From the NCBI GenBank assembly GCA_964372125.1, contig CAYJPL010000002.1, positions 1 to 64,000 on the forward strand: a stretch of 64,000 nucleotides of DNA, read 5' to 3'. The notes beneath the pieces were generated by a model. That model searched no databases. It was not told the origin of the DNA and saw only the letters and a list, made by a program, of their open reading frames with translations. Positions 33,462 through 42,775 of the stretch are shown here, piece after piece. This DNA is from Tannockella sp964372125 (GTDB taxonomy: Bacteria > Bacillota_I > Bacilli_A > Erysipelotrichales > Coprobacillaceae). Numbering within the stretch: position 1 is the stretch's first letter; each line of letters opens with the position of its first letter. Made by a program: the position numbers and the translations under genes.

Positions 33462-34935
33462 AATCAAATAATATAGTTGCTTCAACAGCCTTTTTCCATT
33501 TTTTAATTTTATTACTTTTGATTGTTTCGGGCATACTTGGATAAAAAATCAATTTTTGTTTTTGTAACTTTCTTATTTCATCTTGGTCCTTAAAAAAACC
33601 AATTGCAAGGCCAGCAAGATAAAATGCACCAAGTGCAGTTGCTTCATTGTTAGAGGCCTTTGTAACAGAAACGTTTAAGATGTCACTTTGAAATTGTAGT
33701 AAGTAATTATTCTTAGCAACACCACCATCAACCTGTAAAGAACTAATAGTAATATTAGAATCTTGTTGCATTGCTTCAACAACATCATATGTTTGGTAAG
33801 CAAGGGATTCTAAAGTGGCTTTTGCGATGTGACGTCTTGTTGTATTGCGCGTTAAGCCATACATTGCCCCCTTAGCGTTTGGACGCCAATATGGAGCACC
33901 TAGACCGGTAAAAGCAGGAACAACATAGATGTCTTGATCATCATTACACTCTCTAGCCATTAATTCAGTTTGTTTTGGTTCTTCAATAATTTTAATCCCA
34001 TCACGTAACCAGTTAATAGAGGCACCTGCATTAAAGACACTACCTTCTAATACATAATTTGTTTGACCGCCAATACGCCATCCAATGCTTGTTACTAAAC
34101 CGTTTTTTGAGTGGATTACATTTGTACCAGTGTTCATAAGTAAAAAACAACCAGTTCCATATGTGTTTTTAACTTCCCCTTCTTTAAAACAAGTTTGTCC
34201 AAAAAGGGCGGCTTGCTGATCTCCAATAATACTAGCAATAGGAATAGAAGTTTCAAATATGTTTTGTGTATGCGCAATGATACCACTACTATCAACGATT
34301 GTCGGTAACATCTTGCGTGGAATATTCCAAATCTTTAATAACTCTTCATCATAATCTAATGTTTCTAAATTTACTAACATCGTTCTAGATGCATTTGAAA
34401 GATCGGTAACATGAGTTTTACCATTTGTTAGCTTGTAGACTAACCAACTATCTATTGTTCCAAATAATATATCACCATTATTTGCTGCCTCTTGAGTATT
34501 TGTCTTATCTAAAATAAAACGTATTTTACTCGCACTAAAATATGGGTCTACTAATAAACCAGTACGTTTCTTAATGAATTCCTCTTTATCCTTATGTAAC
34601 TTGCAATAGTCATCACTTTGTCTTGATTGCCACACGATGGCATTATAGATTGGTGTACCAGTTTTGGCATCAAAACAAACTGTTGTTTCCCTTTGGTTAG
34701 TAATCGCAATTGCTGCGATTTGGCTAGCGCTAATTCCAGATTTTGCAAATGCTTCAAACATTACACCAACAACACTTGCCCATATTTCTTGGGCATCTTG
34801 TTCCACCCATCCTGCATGAGGGTATTGATTAACAATTTGTTTTTGCCCAGTTGCAATGACTTGGCCTTTTTTATTATAAATGATAGCACGAGAACTAGTT
34901 GTTCCTTGGTCAATTGTTAAGATATATTCTTCCAT
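33460..34935 (-). CDS. glpK: Glycerol kinase
   Basis: The 491-residue FGGY-family kinase makes glycerol 3-phosphate. It starts EEYILTIDQGTTSSRAII (phosphate-binding loop) and contains AGWVEQDAQEIW, TNQRETT, DSWLVYKLT, IIGDQQAALFGQ and VDGGVAKNNYLLQFQ. The start follows AGGAGGA. It is a single minus-strand gene with no glpF or glpD next to it. A perfect dyad lies 26 bases upstream of the start. Confidence 0.97.
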   Translation of the reverse strand: MEEYILTIDQGTTSSRAIIYNKKGQVIATGQKQIVNQYPHAGWVEQDAQEIWASVVGVMFEAFAKSGISASQIAAIAITNQRETTVCFDAKTGTPIYNAIVWQSRQSDDYCKLHKDKEEFIKKRTGLLVDPYFSASKIRFILDKTNTQEAANNGDILFGTIDSWLVYKLTNGKTHVTDLSNASRTMLVNLETLDYDEELLKIWNIPRKMLPTIVDSSGIIAHTQNIFETSIPIASIIGDQQAALFGQTCFKEGEVKNTYGTGCFLLMNTGTNVIHSKNGLVTSIGWRIGGQTNYVLEGSVFNAGASINWLRDGIKIIEEPKQTELMARECNDDQDIYVVPAFTGLGAPYWRPNAKGAMYGLTRNTTRRHIAKATLESLAYQTYDVVEAMQQDSNITISSLQVDGGVAKNNYLLQFQSDILNVSVTKASNNEATALGAFYLAGLAIGFFKDQDEIRKLQKQKLIFYPSMPETIKSNKIKKWKKAVEATILFD

Positions 34936-34960
34936 AAATAATCCTCCTACTTTAACAATA

Positions 34961-34973
34961 CGTTAATTTAACG
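34961..34973. promoter_or_regulatory. Perfect palindrome upstream of glpK, candidate operator
   Basis: CGTTAA T TTAACG is a perfect 6+6 dyad about 26 bases upstream of the glpK start, within the leader. Whether it is a regulator site or chance in AT-rich DNA cannot be decided here. Confidence 0.4.
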
Positions 34974-35037
34974 AAGTTGTAAAATGAATTCAAAAGATTA
35001 TATAAAAATATTATAATTATACTATAATTATTTGCAT

Positions 35038-35066
35038 TTGAAGAAAAAGCGATAATATGGTATAGT
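35038..35066 (+). promoter_or_regulatory. Promoter for the mraY-murD unit
   Basis: TTGAAG (35038-35043), a 17-base spacer and TATAGT (35061-35066) preceded by TGG, an extended -10. Confidence 0.7.
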
Positions 35067-35100
35067 AGGTTAGTATTTTATAGAAAAGAGGCTGATATAT

Positions 35101-36075
35101 ATGGGATTTTTATCATTAATTGGAGCATTTATGCTTGGAATGGGTATAGTAATAGTTGCAATGCCAAAAGTAATACCATTTCTACATAAAATGAAGTATG
35201 GACAAGTACAAAGAGTTGAAGGTCCAGAATCACACATGAAAAAGAGTGGAACACCAACCATGGGGGGGATTGTTTTTATTCTAGCTACTGTAATTGCAGC
35301 AGCAATAATAAATTATAAAAACTTACTTAATCCAGTATTTCTTTTAATCACATTTGCGTTTGTAGGGTTTGGAATTATCGGATTAGTAGACGATGCTTTG
35401 ATTATTATTAAAAAAGATAATGAAGGGTTAAAAGCATTATACAAATATGCTGCACAATCTGCTGTTGCGATATTATTTTACATTCTAGCAATCAACTTCA
35501 TTCCTAATTTTGATACATCAATCATGATACCATTAGTTAATATATCTGTTGATATAGGGTTTTTATATCCCGTATTAGTGTACTTTATGTTCACAGCAAC
35601 AAGTAATGGTGTAAATTTATCAGATGGTTTAGATGGACTAGCAACTGGACTAACAATGATTGCATTGGCACCATTTATAATTTTTTCAATAGTTGTAAAA
35701 GATTACATAGTCGCAAGTTACACAATTGCACTTATCGGAGCATTACTTGGCTTTATGGTATTTAACTATCACCCAGCTAGAATATTTATGGGGGATGTTG
35801 GTTCACTAGCCCTTGGTGGAATGTTAGCAGCACTTGCGATACTAACAGGACAAGAAATATTATTAGTCTTAATTGGTGGTGTATATGTAATGGAGACAAT
35901 GTCAGTAATTATTCAAGTTCTATCATTTAAATTCCGTGGCAAACGTGTATTTAAAATGGCACCAATACATCATCATTTTGAAATGCTTGGTTGGAATGAG
36001 CAACAAGTTGTTATTTCATTTTGGTTTATGGCATTTATTTGTGCCTTAGCAGGAATTGTTATAGGAGTTTTATAA
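35101..36075 (+). CDS. mraY: Phospho-N-acetylmuramoyl-pentapeptide-transferase
   Basis: The 324-residue membrane enzyme makes lipid I from UDP-MurNAc-pentapeptide and undecaprenyl phosphate. It has about ten spans and the family loops GTPTMGGIVFI, VDDALIIIKKDNEGL, NGVNLSDGLDGLATG, MGDVGSLALGG and the histidine-rich MAPIHHHFE. It begins 8-9 bases after AGAGGCTG and is followed 1 base later by murD. It is the first gene of the division and wall cluster in this window; the usual upstream genes are missing here. Confidence 0.97.
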   Translation: MGFLSLIGAFMLGMGIVIVAMPKVIPFLHKMKYGQVQRVEGPESHMKKSGTPTMGGIVFILATVIAAAIINYKNLLNPVFLLITFAFVGFGIIGLVDDALIIIKKDNEGLKALYKYAAQSAVAILFYILAINFIPNFDTSIMIPLVNISVDIGFLYPVLVYFMFTATSNGVNLSDGLDGLATGLTMIALAPFIIFSIVVKDYIVASYTIALIGALLGFMVFNYHPARIFMGDVGSLALGGMLAALAILTGQEILLVLIGGVYVMETMSVIIQVLSFKFRGKRVFKMAPIHHHFEMLGWNEQQVVISFWFMAFICALAGIVIGVL

Positions 36076-36076
36076 T

Positions 36077-37414
36077 ATGTTATCGGGAAAAAAAGTACTC
36101 GTTTTAGGTCTTGCAAAAAGTGGTAAAGCGGCAATTTCATTGTTACAAAAAGCAAAAGCAAACATTACTGTAAATGCAAGTGATAGACGAGAGGATATAG
36201 CTGAATATGATGAGTATATTAAACAAGGGGTGCGCATGGTTTGTGGTGGTCATCCTTTAGAGTTGTTTGAAGAAGATTTTGATATGGTTATCAAAAACCC
36301 AGGAATCAATTATCAAAAAGATTTTGTTCTACGTCTAAAACAAAGAAATATCCCTGTATATACAGAGATAGAATTAGCATACCAAATCGCAAAGAAACAA
36401 AACTATATTGCGCTTACTGGTACTAATGGAAAAACAACAACAGTAACACTTATATATGACATTTTAAAGTCTAAATACAAAAATGTACATTTAGCAGGTA
36501 ATATTGGTACACCATTATGTGAGATTGTTGACAAGTTTGATTTAGATATTCATGAAAATCACTATATCGTGTTAGAAATGAGTAATTTTCAACTCTTAGA
36601 TATTGATAAATTCACACCAACAGTGTCTACAATTTTAAACCTTACACCAGATCATCTGGATTATATGGCAACATTGGAAGAGTACTATATATCAAAGACA
36701 AGAATATATGAAAATCAATTAGATGGGTACTATGTTGTTAATCAAGATGACACTACTCTTCAAGAATATCTTTCAAAGGTGCCACCAAAATGTCCTACGC
36801 TTAGCTTTTCGCTTACTAGTCAAGGAGATTGTATGTACTATGATAATGCAATTTATTATAAGGGTGAATGTATTATTAATAAAACAGATATTAAAGTAGT
36901 TGGAAATCATAATATTCAAAATATAATGGCATCGATATGCATCGCTAAAGCGATGAATGTTGATACGAAAACTATAAATGAAGTTGTAAGTCAATTTCGC
37001 GGTGTAGAACATCGTATCGAACATGTTAGAAATATCAATGGTGTTGATGTATATAACGATTCTAAGGCAACAAATACAGATGCAACAATAATCGCATTAA
37101 AAGCTTTTGAAAAGCCAGTTATTTTACTTGTTGGTGGGTTTGACAAAGGTTTAGATATGACAGTTTTACAACCATACAGAGATAATATTAAGCAAGTAAT
37201 TACTTTTGGAGCTGCTAGAGAGCGTTTTAAAGATGAATTACAAGTGGAAAATACTGTTGTAATAGAAACTTTAGAACAAGCAACAAAGTATGCATTAGAA
37301 AATGCTATGCTGGATGATATTATACTGCTTTCGCCTGCGACTAGTTCATTTGATGAATTTAGTGGTTATCAACAGCGTGGCGATTATTTCAAAAAAATTG
37401 TTACAGAATTCTAA
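36077..37414 (+). CDS. murD: UDP-N-acetylmuramoylalanine-D-glutamate ligase
   Basis: The 445-residue cytosolic ligase adds D-glutamate to UDP-MurNAc-L-Ala. An N-terminal Rossmann-like domain (KVLVLGLAKSGKAAI) precedes the ATP loop GTNGKTTT (from residue 115), NLTPDHLDYM, then the C-terminal domain with EHRIEHVRNINGVDVYNDSKATNTDAT and the final LLSPATSSFDEF motif. It is coupled to mraY and followed by a terminator instead of ftsW/spoVE. Confidence 0.97.
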   Translation: MLSGKKVLVLGLAKSGKAAISLLQKAKANITVNASDRREDIAEYDEYIKQGVRMVCGGHPLELFEEDFDMVIKNPGINYQKDFVLRLKQRNIPVYTEIELAYQIAKKQNYIALTGTNGKTTTVTLIYDILKSKYKNVHLAGNIGTPLCEIVDKFDLDIHENHYIVLEMSNFQLLDIDKFTPTVSTILNLTPDHLDYMATLEEYYISKTRIYENQLDGYYVVNQDDTTLQEYLSKVPPKCPTLSFSLTSQGDCMYYDNAIYYKGECIINKTDIKVVGNHNIQNIMASICIAKAMNVDTKTINEVVSQFRGVEHRIEHVRNINGVDVYNDSKATNTDATIIALKAFEKPVILLVGGFDKGLDMTVLQPYRDNIKQVITFGAARERFKDELQVENTVVIETLEQATKYALENAMLDDIILLSPATSSFDEFSGYQQRGDYFKKIVTEF

Positions 37415-37436
37415 AAGGAGCATAGGCTCCTTTTTC
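37413..37436 (+). terminator. Terminator between murD and murG
   Basis: AAAAGGAGC and GCTCCTTTT form a 9-bp stem with an ATAG loop, followed by TC. It begins in the murD stop codon. Confidence 0.85.
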
Positions 37437-37478
37437 ATTTATGTCAAAAAGAAGTCTATTACAATTCCCGTGATAGGG

Positions 37479-37507
37479 TACCAAAAATCAATTAATTATG
37501 ATATAAT
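37479..37507 (+). promoter_or_regulatory. murG promoter
   Basis: TGATATAAT (37499-37507) is a perfect extended -10. The -35 region (TACCAA) is weak. Confidence 0.6.
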
Positions 37508-37531
37508 AGAGCGGATTAAAGGAGATATTTT

Positions 37532-38620
37532 ATGAAAATAATTATTGGAGCAGGTGGTACTGGGGGGCATTTATATCCAGCACTAGCATTTGTTGAATAT
37601 ATAAAAAGTAAAAGAGATGATGTGGAATTTTTATTTGTAGGGACAACCGATCGTTTAGAAGCGACTGTTGTACCAAATCAAGGATATGAGTATCGTGGGT
37701 TACATGTAAAAGGATTGAGTGGTAATCCTTTTAAAAAGGCAGTAGCTGTAATGATTTTTATTAAGTCAATCATTAAAGCGCGAAAGATAGTTAAGGAATT
37801 CAATCCGGATATAATTATTGGTTTTGGAGGTTATCCTAGCGCAAGTGTTGTTAAAGCAGGACAACAATTAGGGTATAAAACAATGATACACGAACAAAAC
37901 TCAATAATCGGACTTACAAATAAAATATTAGTAGATAAAGTTGACGGGATTGTATGTTGTTATCAAAAAGCAATGGCAGAATTCCCTAAAAATAAAACAT
38001 ACTTATTTGGGAACCCAAGGTCAAGTGCTATTTTAAGCATGGAATCAAATGATGAAATCTATGAAAAATATGAATTATCAAAAGAACGCGATTTTGTAGT
38101 TATTGTTATGGGAAGTTTAGGGTCAAAAACAATTAATAAAGTAGTTTCTGAAGCAATGCAATCACTAGGAAATCAACCTTATGATGTATTGTTTGTTACG
38201 GGTAAAAATGATTATCAAAACATTATTGAAAATACAGTGGCTCCTCAAAATGTAAAAGTGGTTGAGTATTTGGATGATATGCTAAGTGTACTAGCTAAAG
38301 CAACATTAGTAGTGACTCGCGCTGGGGCATCGACGCTAAGTGAAGTAGTAGCACTGAATGTACCAACCTTAATTATTCCAAGTCCATATGTTACCGCGAA
38401 TCATCAAGAGTATAATGCTCGTGAGTTAGTTGAAAAACAAGCAGCAATGATGATATTAGAAAAGGAACTGACAAAAGATAACTTAGTAGAAAAAATAACT
38501 TCTTTTATTGAAGATAAAAATAAGGTAGAAAGCATGAAAGAAAACATGAAATTACTCGCTACACCAAACGCAAGTGACGATATGTATCAATTTATGTTAC
38601 AAATTATAGGAGAAAAATAA
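37532..38620 (+). CDS. murG: UDP-GlcNAc transferase MurG
   Basis: The 362-residue peripheral membrane glycosyltransferase makes lipid II from lipid I. The N-terminal GAGGTGGHLYPALA loop, GFGGYPSASV, HEQNSIIGLTNK and the C-terminal donor-site region VVTRAGASTLSEVVALNVPTLIIPSP are typical. It starts behind AAAGGAG and its TAA overlaps the murB ATG. Confidence 0.97.
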   Translation: MKIIIGAGGTGGHLYPALAFVEYIKSKRDDVEFLFVGTTDRLEATVVPNQGYEYRGLHVKGLSGNPFKKAVAVMIFIKSIIKARKIVKEFNPDIIIGFGGYPSASVVKAGQQLGYKTMIHEQNSIIGLTNKILVDKVDGIVCCYQKAMAEFPKNKTYLFGNPRSSAILSMESNDEIYEKYELSKERDFVVIVMGSLGSKTINKVVSEAMQSLGNQPYDVLFVTGKNDYQNIIENTVAPQNVKVVEYLDDMLSVLAKATLVVTRAGASTLSEVVALNVPTLIIPSPYVTANHQEYNARELVEKQAAMMILEKELTKDNLVEKITSFIEDKNKVESMKENMKLLATPNASDDMYQFMLQIIGEK

Positions 38621-39534
38621 TGGTTTTTAAAGAAATCTATGATGAATTAAATGCGTTGGAAGTAGGAGAAATTTTACAAGAAGAACCAATGTATAAATAT
38701 ACTACATTTCGAGTTGGGGGACCGGCTAGAGTATTAGTGAAAGTAAAAGACGTTGAATCACTTTGTAGAGTAATACAATGTTGTATAAAAAAAGAAGTTC
38801 CATATTTTATTATTGGAAATGGTTCAAATATTTTATTTGGTGATAAAGAATATGATGGTGTAATCATTACTATGCAACCACACTTTTCAACATACAAGAT
38901 AAACGGAAATAAAATTATTGCGGGTGCAGGAATGATGATGACTACACTTTCATATAAAGCTGCAAATAGTGGATTAAGCGGATTTGAATTTATGTCGGGG
39001 ATACCTGGAACCATTGGTGGTGGAATTTATATGAATGCTGGGGCATATAAGTATGATATGGCTAGTATTGTAGATACTGTTACTTATGTTGATTCAAATG
39101 GAAAGAGTAATACACTTTCAAAAGAAGAATTAGGTTTTACATATCGAAAATCAGTATTTCAAAAGAATTTGAACTGGACAATTGTAGAAGCATCTTTTGT
39201 GATGGAAACAAGCGATCCTCAAGAAATTAAAGCAGTCTTAGATAAACGTAAAGAAAGAAGAATGTCAACTCAACCATGGAATTTCCCAAGTGCAGGAAGT
39301 GTCTTTAGAAACCCTGATGAGCATGGTGCATGGTACTATATTGATAGTGTTGGGCTACGTGGCTACCAAATTGGTGGAGCAAAAGTATCTGAAAAACATT
39401 CTAATTTTATAGTGAACGATGGATATGCAAGTGCAAAAGATATAAAGGATTTAATCGAGTTTATTAAAAAGTCGGTTTACGAGAAATTCTCTATTACTCT
39501 TAAAGAAGAGGTTTGTTACGTAAACTGGGAATAG
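38620..39534 (+). CDS. murB: UDP-N-acetylenolpyruvoylglucosamine reductase
   Basis: The 304-residue FAD enzyme makes UDP-MurNAc. It has the FAD-binding sequences YTTFRVGGPA and IIGNGSNIL, the GIPGTIGGGIYMNAGAY loop, YRKSVFQ, and the catalytic serine region PSAGSVFRNP and VSEKHSNFIVN. It has the shorter type IIb-like layout common in Firmicutes. Its start overlaps the murG stop. Confidence 0.96.
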   Translation: MVFKEIYDELNALEVGEILQEEPMYKYTTFRVGGPARVLVKVKDVESLCRVIQCCIKKEVPYFIIGNGSNILFGDKEYDGVIITMQPHFSTYKINGNKIIAGAGMMMTTLSYKAANSGLSGFEFMSGIPGTIGGGIYMNAGAYKYDMASIVDTVTYVDSNGKSNTLSKEELGFTYRKSVFQKNLNWTIVEASFVMETSDPQEIKAVLDKRKERRMSTQPWNFPSAGSVFRNPDEHGAWYYIDSVGLRGYQIGGAKVSEKHSNFIVNDGYASAKDIKDLIEFIKKSVYEKFSITLKEEVCYVNWE

Positions 39535-39545
39535 CGAGGTAAAGT

Positions 39546-40286
39546 ATGAACCGTGAACATGATCGCAATCAAGTAAAAGAAATTTATAAGAAAAGAAAAA
39601 AAGCGAAGCGTATAAAAAAAACCAGAGTGTTCTTGGTTCTTTTAATAATTGGATTAATAATTGGATTCTTTGTGAGTGGATATAGTAGGATACAAAGTAT
39701 TGTAGTAAAAGGAAATATCTACATTAGCACTGAGGAAATAATTGAACAATGTGGTGTGGAAAAACAAAAAAATATCGCCTTATTCACAAAAACTGAAGAT
39801 ATAAAAAATAGTGTGGAAAATATTCCTGGAATCAAGGAGGCAAATGTTACCAAATCACTATTGGGTGATGTAAGCATTACAGTAATCGAAAACGAAGTGT
39901 TAGCTTATCAAGTAACAAAAGATTTATATACTTTAGTAAATGATTCAGGAGAAATGATTAATGTTGATAAAGAAACAGGGTTAAAGGAAGTTTCTGCTGC
40001 AACACTTCTGCATGATTTTGATGAAGAATTACTTAAAACATTTTCTATTGAATATGCAAAACTACCATCACAGGTAACCGGTATTGTATCAGATGCATTT
40101 TATAAGCCTGAACCTGGTGATCAAACAAGAGTTGAACTCCATTTAGATAATGGAGTAATATTTATAGTACGAATTGAAGATATGGCAAGTCAATTACAAG
40201 GGGATACAATGTCTAAGTTGCAAAGTGATTATCCGGATGGAAAAATGTTCGATTTAAATGGTAAATATTCATATGTTACAGAATAA
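39546..40286 (+). CDS. divIB: Cell division protein DivIB/FtsQ
   Basis: The 246-residue bitopic protein has a basic cytoplasmic N-terminus, one membrane span (about residues 27-46) and an outside POTRA domain (IQSIVVKGNIYISTEEIIEQCGV), then the beta domain. It belongs to the FtsQ-FtsL-FtsB subcomplex. It starts 11 bases after murB behind GAGGTAAAGT, the usual murB-divIB order. Confidence 0.93.
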   Translation: MNREHDRNQVKEIYKKRKKAKRIKKTRVFLVLLIIGLIIGFFVSGYSRIQSIVVKGNIYISTEEIIEQCGVEKQKNIALFTKTEDIKNSVENIPGIKEANVTKSLLGDVSITVIENEVLAYQVTKDLYTLVNDSGEMINVDKETGLKEVSAATLLHDFDEELLKTFSIEYAKLPSQVTGIVSDAFYKPEPGDQTRVELHLDNGVIFIVRIEDMASQLQGDTMSKLQSDYPDGKMFDLNGKYSYVTE

Positions 40287-40373
40287 AAAAGTGTTGGTTT
40301 AATACGATAATATATTTAAAATATGACAAAAATATGATACTATGTATATAGTATTGATTAAAGGAGAGTTACA

Positions 40374-41651
40374 ATGAGAGATATCTATGCAGCTTTAGAC
40401 ATTGGGAGTGCAACATTAAAGCTTGTAGTGGCAGAAATTGTCGGTACATCATTGCATGTATTATATGCAAAAAAAATACCTTCACATGGAATAAAAGTAG
40501 GCGTTGTTGAAGATGAATCAACATTAAGTAGAGACGTTCGTACATTAATTCTTGATGCCCAAAATGAACTAGATACTAAAATCACAAGTGTGGCAGTAAA
40601 TATACCGTCATTACGTGCTAATTTGTATCAAAGCAATGGTAGTACAACCCTAGCTAAAGAAGGGGCTAAAATAACTCATGAAGATGTAATTCGCTGTTTA
40701 CGTTTATCTTCGAATTTTAAAAGAAGTAAACGTGAAGAGGTGATATCAGTAATTCCAGTTCAATACCAAAGTGATAAAGGTGTAACAAGCAAGGCACCAA
40801 TCAATGAGATTACAAGAAATCTTATTGTTGATACTCAAGTAATTACAACAGATAAAAAATTGTTATATCCGTATTTAAGTGCAATAGAAAAAGCGGATGT
40901 TGAAATTCTAGAGATTGGAGTAAATGCTTATTCAAGTGCGAAAGAAGCATTTGATGAGGTATATTTACAAGAAGGTGCAATTTTAATTGATATAGGATAT
41001 AAATTAACTACTATATCTTACTTCAAAGATGGTTACTTACAATATTTAACAACATGTCATGTTGGTGGATATGATTTTACAAAACGTATTGCACAAGAGT
41101 TCCAAATTACTATGAATCAAGCAGAAGCATATAAAATAAAATATGGTTCGCTAGATACTACAGTTGGTCAAGATGATATAATTCATACGACATATCTTTT
41201 AGATAATCGTAAAGATTATATGCAAAAAGATCTAGCGAATATCTTAAGTGATATTGCTAAAGAAGTAATGGAAGTAATTAAAGAAAGAATTAGTGTAATT
41301 GAAAAAGTTGAAGAAAAAGAAATATTATTAGTTGGTGGTGGGAGTGAATTAGCGCTGTTAGACGTTGTTGCAAGTGAAGTATTGCAATCTCCAGTTAGGA
41401 TGTATCGTCCAGAAACAATTGGCGTTCGTGATATGTCATATGTATCATCACTAGGTTTATTATATTATTTATTAGAAAGATCAAAAATAGGTGGAAAGTA
41501 TCCTGCATCACTGATGTTAGAAGATGTATCGTCAACAATGACACTTCGATTTAAGGGATTAACAAAAGCACCAAAAGTAACAAGTGAAAAAGTAGAAAAA
41601 AAATCAAATAAATTTGGAAAGATATTAGACGCTTTTTTAAGCGAAGAGTAA
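40374..41651 (+). CDS. ftsA: Cell division protein FtsA
   Basis: The 425-residue actin-like ATPase tethers FtsZ to the membrane. It opens with the phosphate-1 loop AALDIGSATLKLVV, has the SHS2-like 1C region, and the LIDIGYKLTT and EILLVGGGSELALL loops. The C-terminus (KSNKFGKILDAFLSEE) forms the expected amphipathic membrane-targeting helix. A start behind AAAGGAGAG follows an 87-base gap after divIB with no terminator I can support. It lies 16 bases before ftsZ. Confidence 0.95.
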   Translation: MRDIYAALDIGSATLKLVVAEIVGTSLHVLYAKKIPSHGIKVGVVEDESTLSRDVRTLILDAQNELDTKITSVAVNIPSLRANLYQSNGSTTLAKEGAKITHEDVIRCLRLSSNFKRSKREEVISVIPVQYQSDKGVTSKAPINEITRNLIVDTQVITTDKKLLYPYLSAIEKADVEILEIGVNAYSSAKEAFDEVYLQEGAILIDIGYKLTTISYFKDGYLQYLTTCHVGGYDFTKRIAQEFQITMNQAEAYKIKYGSLDTTVGQDDIIHTTYLLDNRKDYMQKDLANILSDIAKEVMEVIKERISVIEKVEEKEILLVGGGSELALLDVVASEVLQSPVRMYRPETIGVRDMSYVSSLGLLYYLLERSKIGGKYPASLMLEDVSSTMTLRFKGLTKAPKVTSEKVEKKSNKFGKILDAFLSEE

Positions 41652-41667
41652 AAGTGGGGTAGATGAG

Positions 41668-42732
41668 ATGAATGAAACATTAGAGTTCGAACAAGTTGCA
41701 AAAATTAAAGTTATCGGTGTCGGTGGCGGTGGAAACAACGCAGTAAACCGCATGGTTGAAGATGGAGTACAAGGTGTTGATTTTTATGTCGCAAATACTG
41801 ATGTTCAAGTATTAAGACGTTCAGCGGTAGATAATAAAATCACTTTAGGAGCAGGATTAACAAAAGGTCTTGGTGCAGGTGGAAATCCAGAAGTGGGGCG
41901 TAAAGCTGCATTAGAATCAGAAGCAGACATTAGAGAAGCACTTGAAGGAGCTGACATGGTATTTGTTGCTGCTGGTATGGGTGGTGGAACTGGTACAGGT
42001 GCTGCGCCAGTTATCGCTAAAATTGCTAGAGAATTAGGTGCTTTAACAATTGGTGTTGTTACAAGACCATTCACATTCGAAGGTGGAAAAAGAAAGAAAC
42101 AATCAGGTGAAGGATTAGCTGAATTACGTGCAAACGTAGATTCAATTATCGTAGTATCTAATGATCGTTTACTACAATTAATTGGTGGAAGACCAATGCA
42201 AGAAGCATTTAAAGAAGCTGATAATGTATTACGTCAAGGGGTACAAACTATCACTGACTTAATCGCAATTCCAGCATTAATTAACTTAGATTTCGCTGAT
42301 GTATCGTCAGTAATGCGTGACCGCGGAAATGCATTAATTGGTATTGGTATGGCTTCAGGTGATGAAAAGGCAAAAGAAGCTGCAAAACTTGCAATTGCAT
42401 CACCGTTATTAGAAGTAGCTGTAACAGGTGCAAAAGATGCCATCATTAACGTAACAGGTGGATCAAACATTTCGCTACATGATGCAAATGTGGCCCTGCA
42501 AACAATTGCTGAAGAAGTTGGTTCTGAAGTAAATACATATTTAGGTATCGCAATTAACGACAACCTAGATGATCAAATTATTGTAACAGTAATTGCAACT
42601 GGATTCGAAGATGAAGCAGAAGCAATAGCTCCAGCTCAAACTGAAGTTAAATCTGTGCAAGAAATTGTTGAAGAAGAGGAAGATGATGAAGATTTCATCG
42701 AAACTTCATTTATACGTAATCGTAGATTTTAA
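41668..42732 (+). CDS. ftsZ: Cell division GTPase FtsZ
   Basis: The 354-residue tubulin homologue forms the division ring. GVGGGGNNAVNRM, the tubulin signature GGGTGTGAAPV, the T7-loop region and the C-terminal conserved peptide (DDEDFIETSFIRNRRF) are all present. The disordered linker is very short (about 25 residues). A terminator follows directly. Confidence 0.98.
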   Translation: MNETLEFEQVAKIKVIGVGGGGNNAVNRMVEDGVQGVDFYVANTDVQVLRRSAVDNKITLGAGLTKGLGAGGNPEVGRKAALESEADIREALEGADMVFVAAGMGGGTGTGAAPVIAKIARELGALTIGVVTRPFTFEGGKRKKQSGEGLAELRANVDSIIVVSNDRLLQLIGGRPMQEAFKEADNVLRQGVQTITDLIAIPALINLDFADVSSVMRDRGNALIGIGMASGDEKAKEAAKLAIASPLLEVAVTGAKDAIINVTGGSNISLHDANVALQTIAEEVGSEVNTYLGIAINDNLDDQIIVTVIATGFEDEAEAIAPAQTEVKSVQEIVEEEEDDEDFIETSFIRNRRF

Positions 42733-42755
42733 AGCTAACTTTGTTAGCTTTTTTT
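42731..42755 (+). terminator. Terminator after ftsZ
   Basis: AAAGCTAAC and GTTAGCTTT pair over 9 bp around TTT and run into T5. Confidence 0.85.
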
Positions 42756-42775
42756 AAAATAAAGGGGGAAATAAA

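Noticed and set aside
41805..42563. Minus-strand open frames across ftsZ and similar frames across other genes
   Set aside because: They lie wholly within well-recognised genes on the other strand, lack ribosome sites and encode low-complexity shadow sequences.
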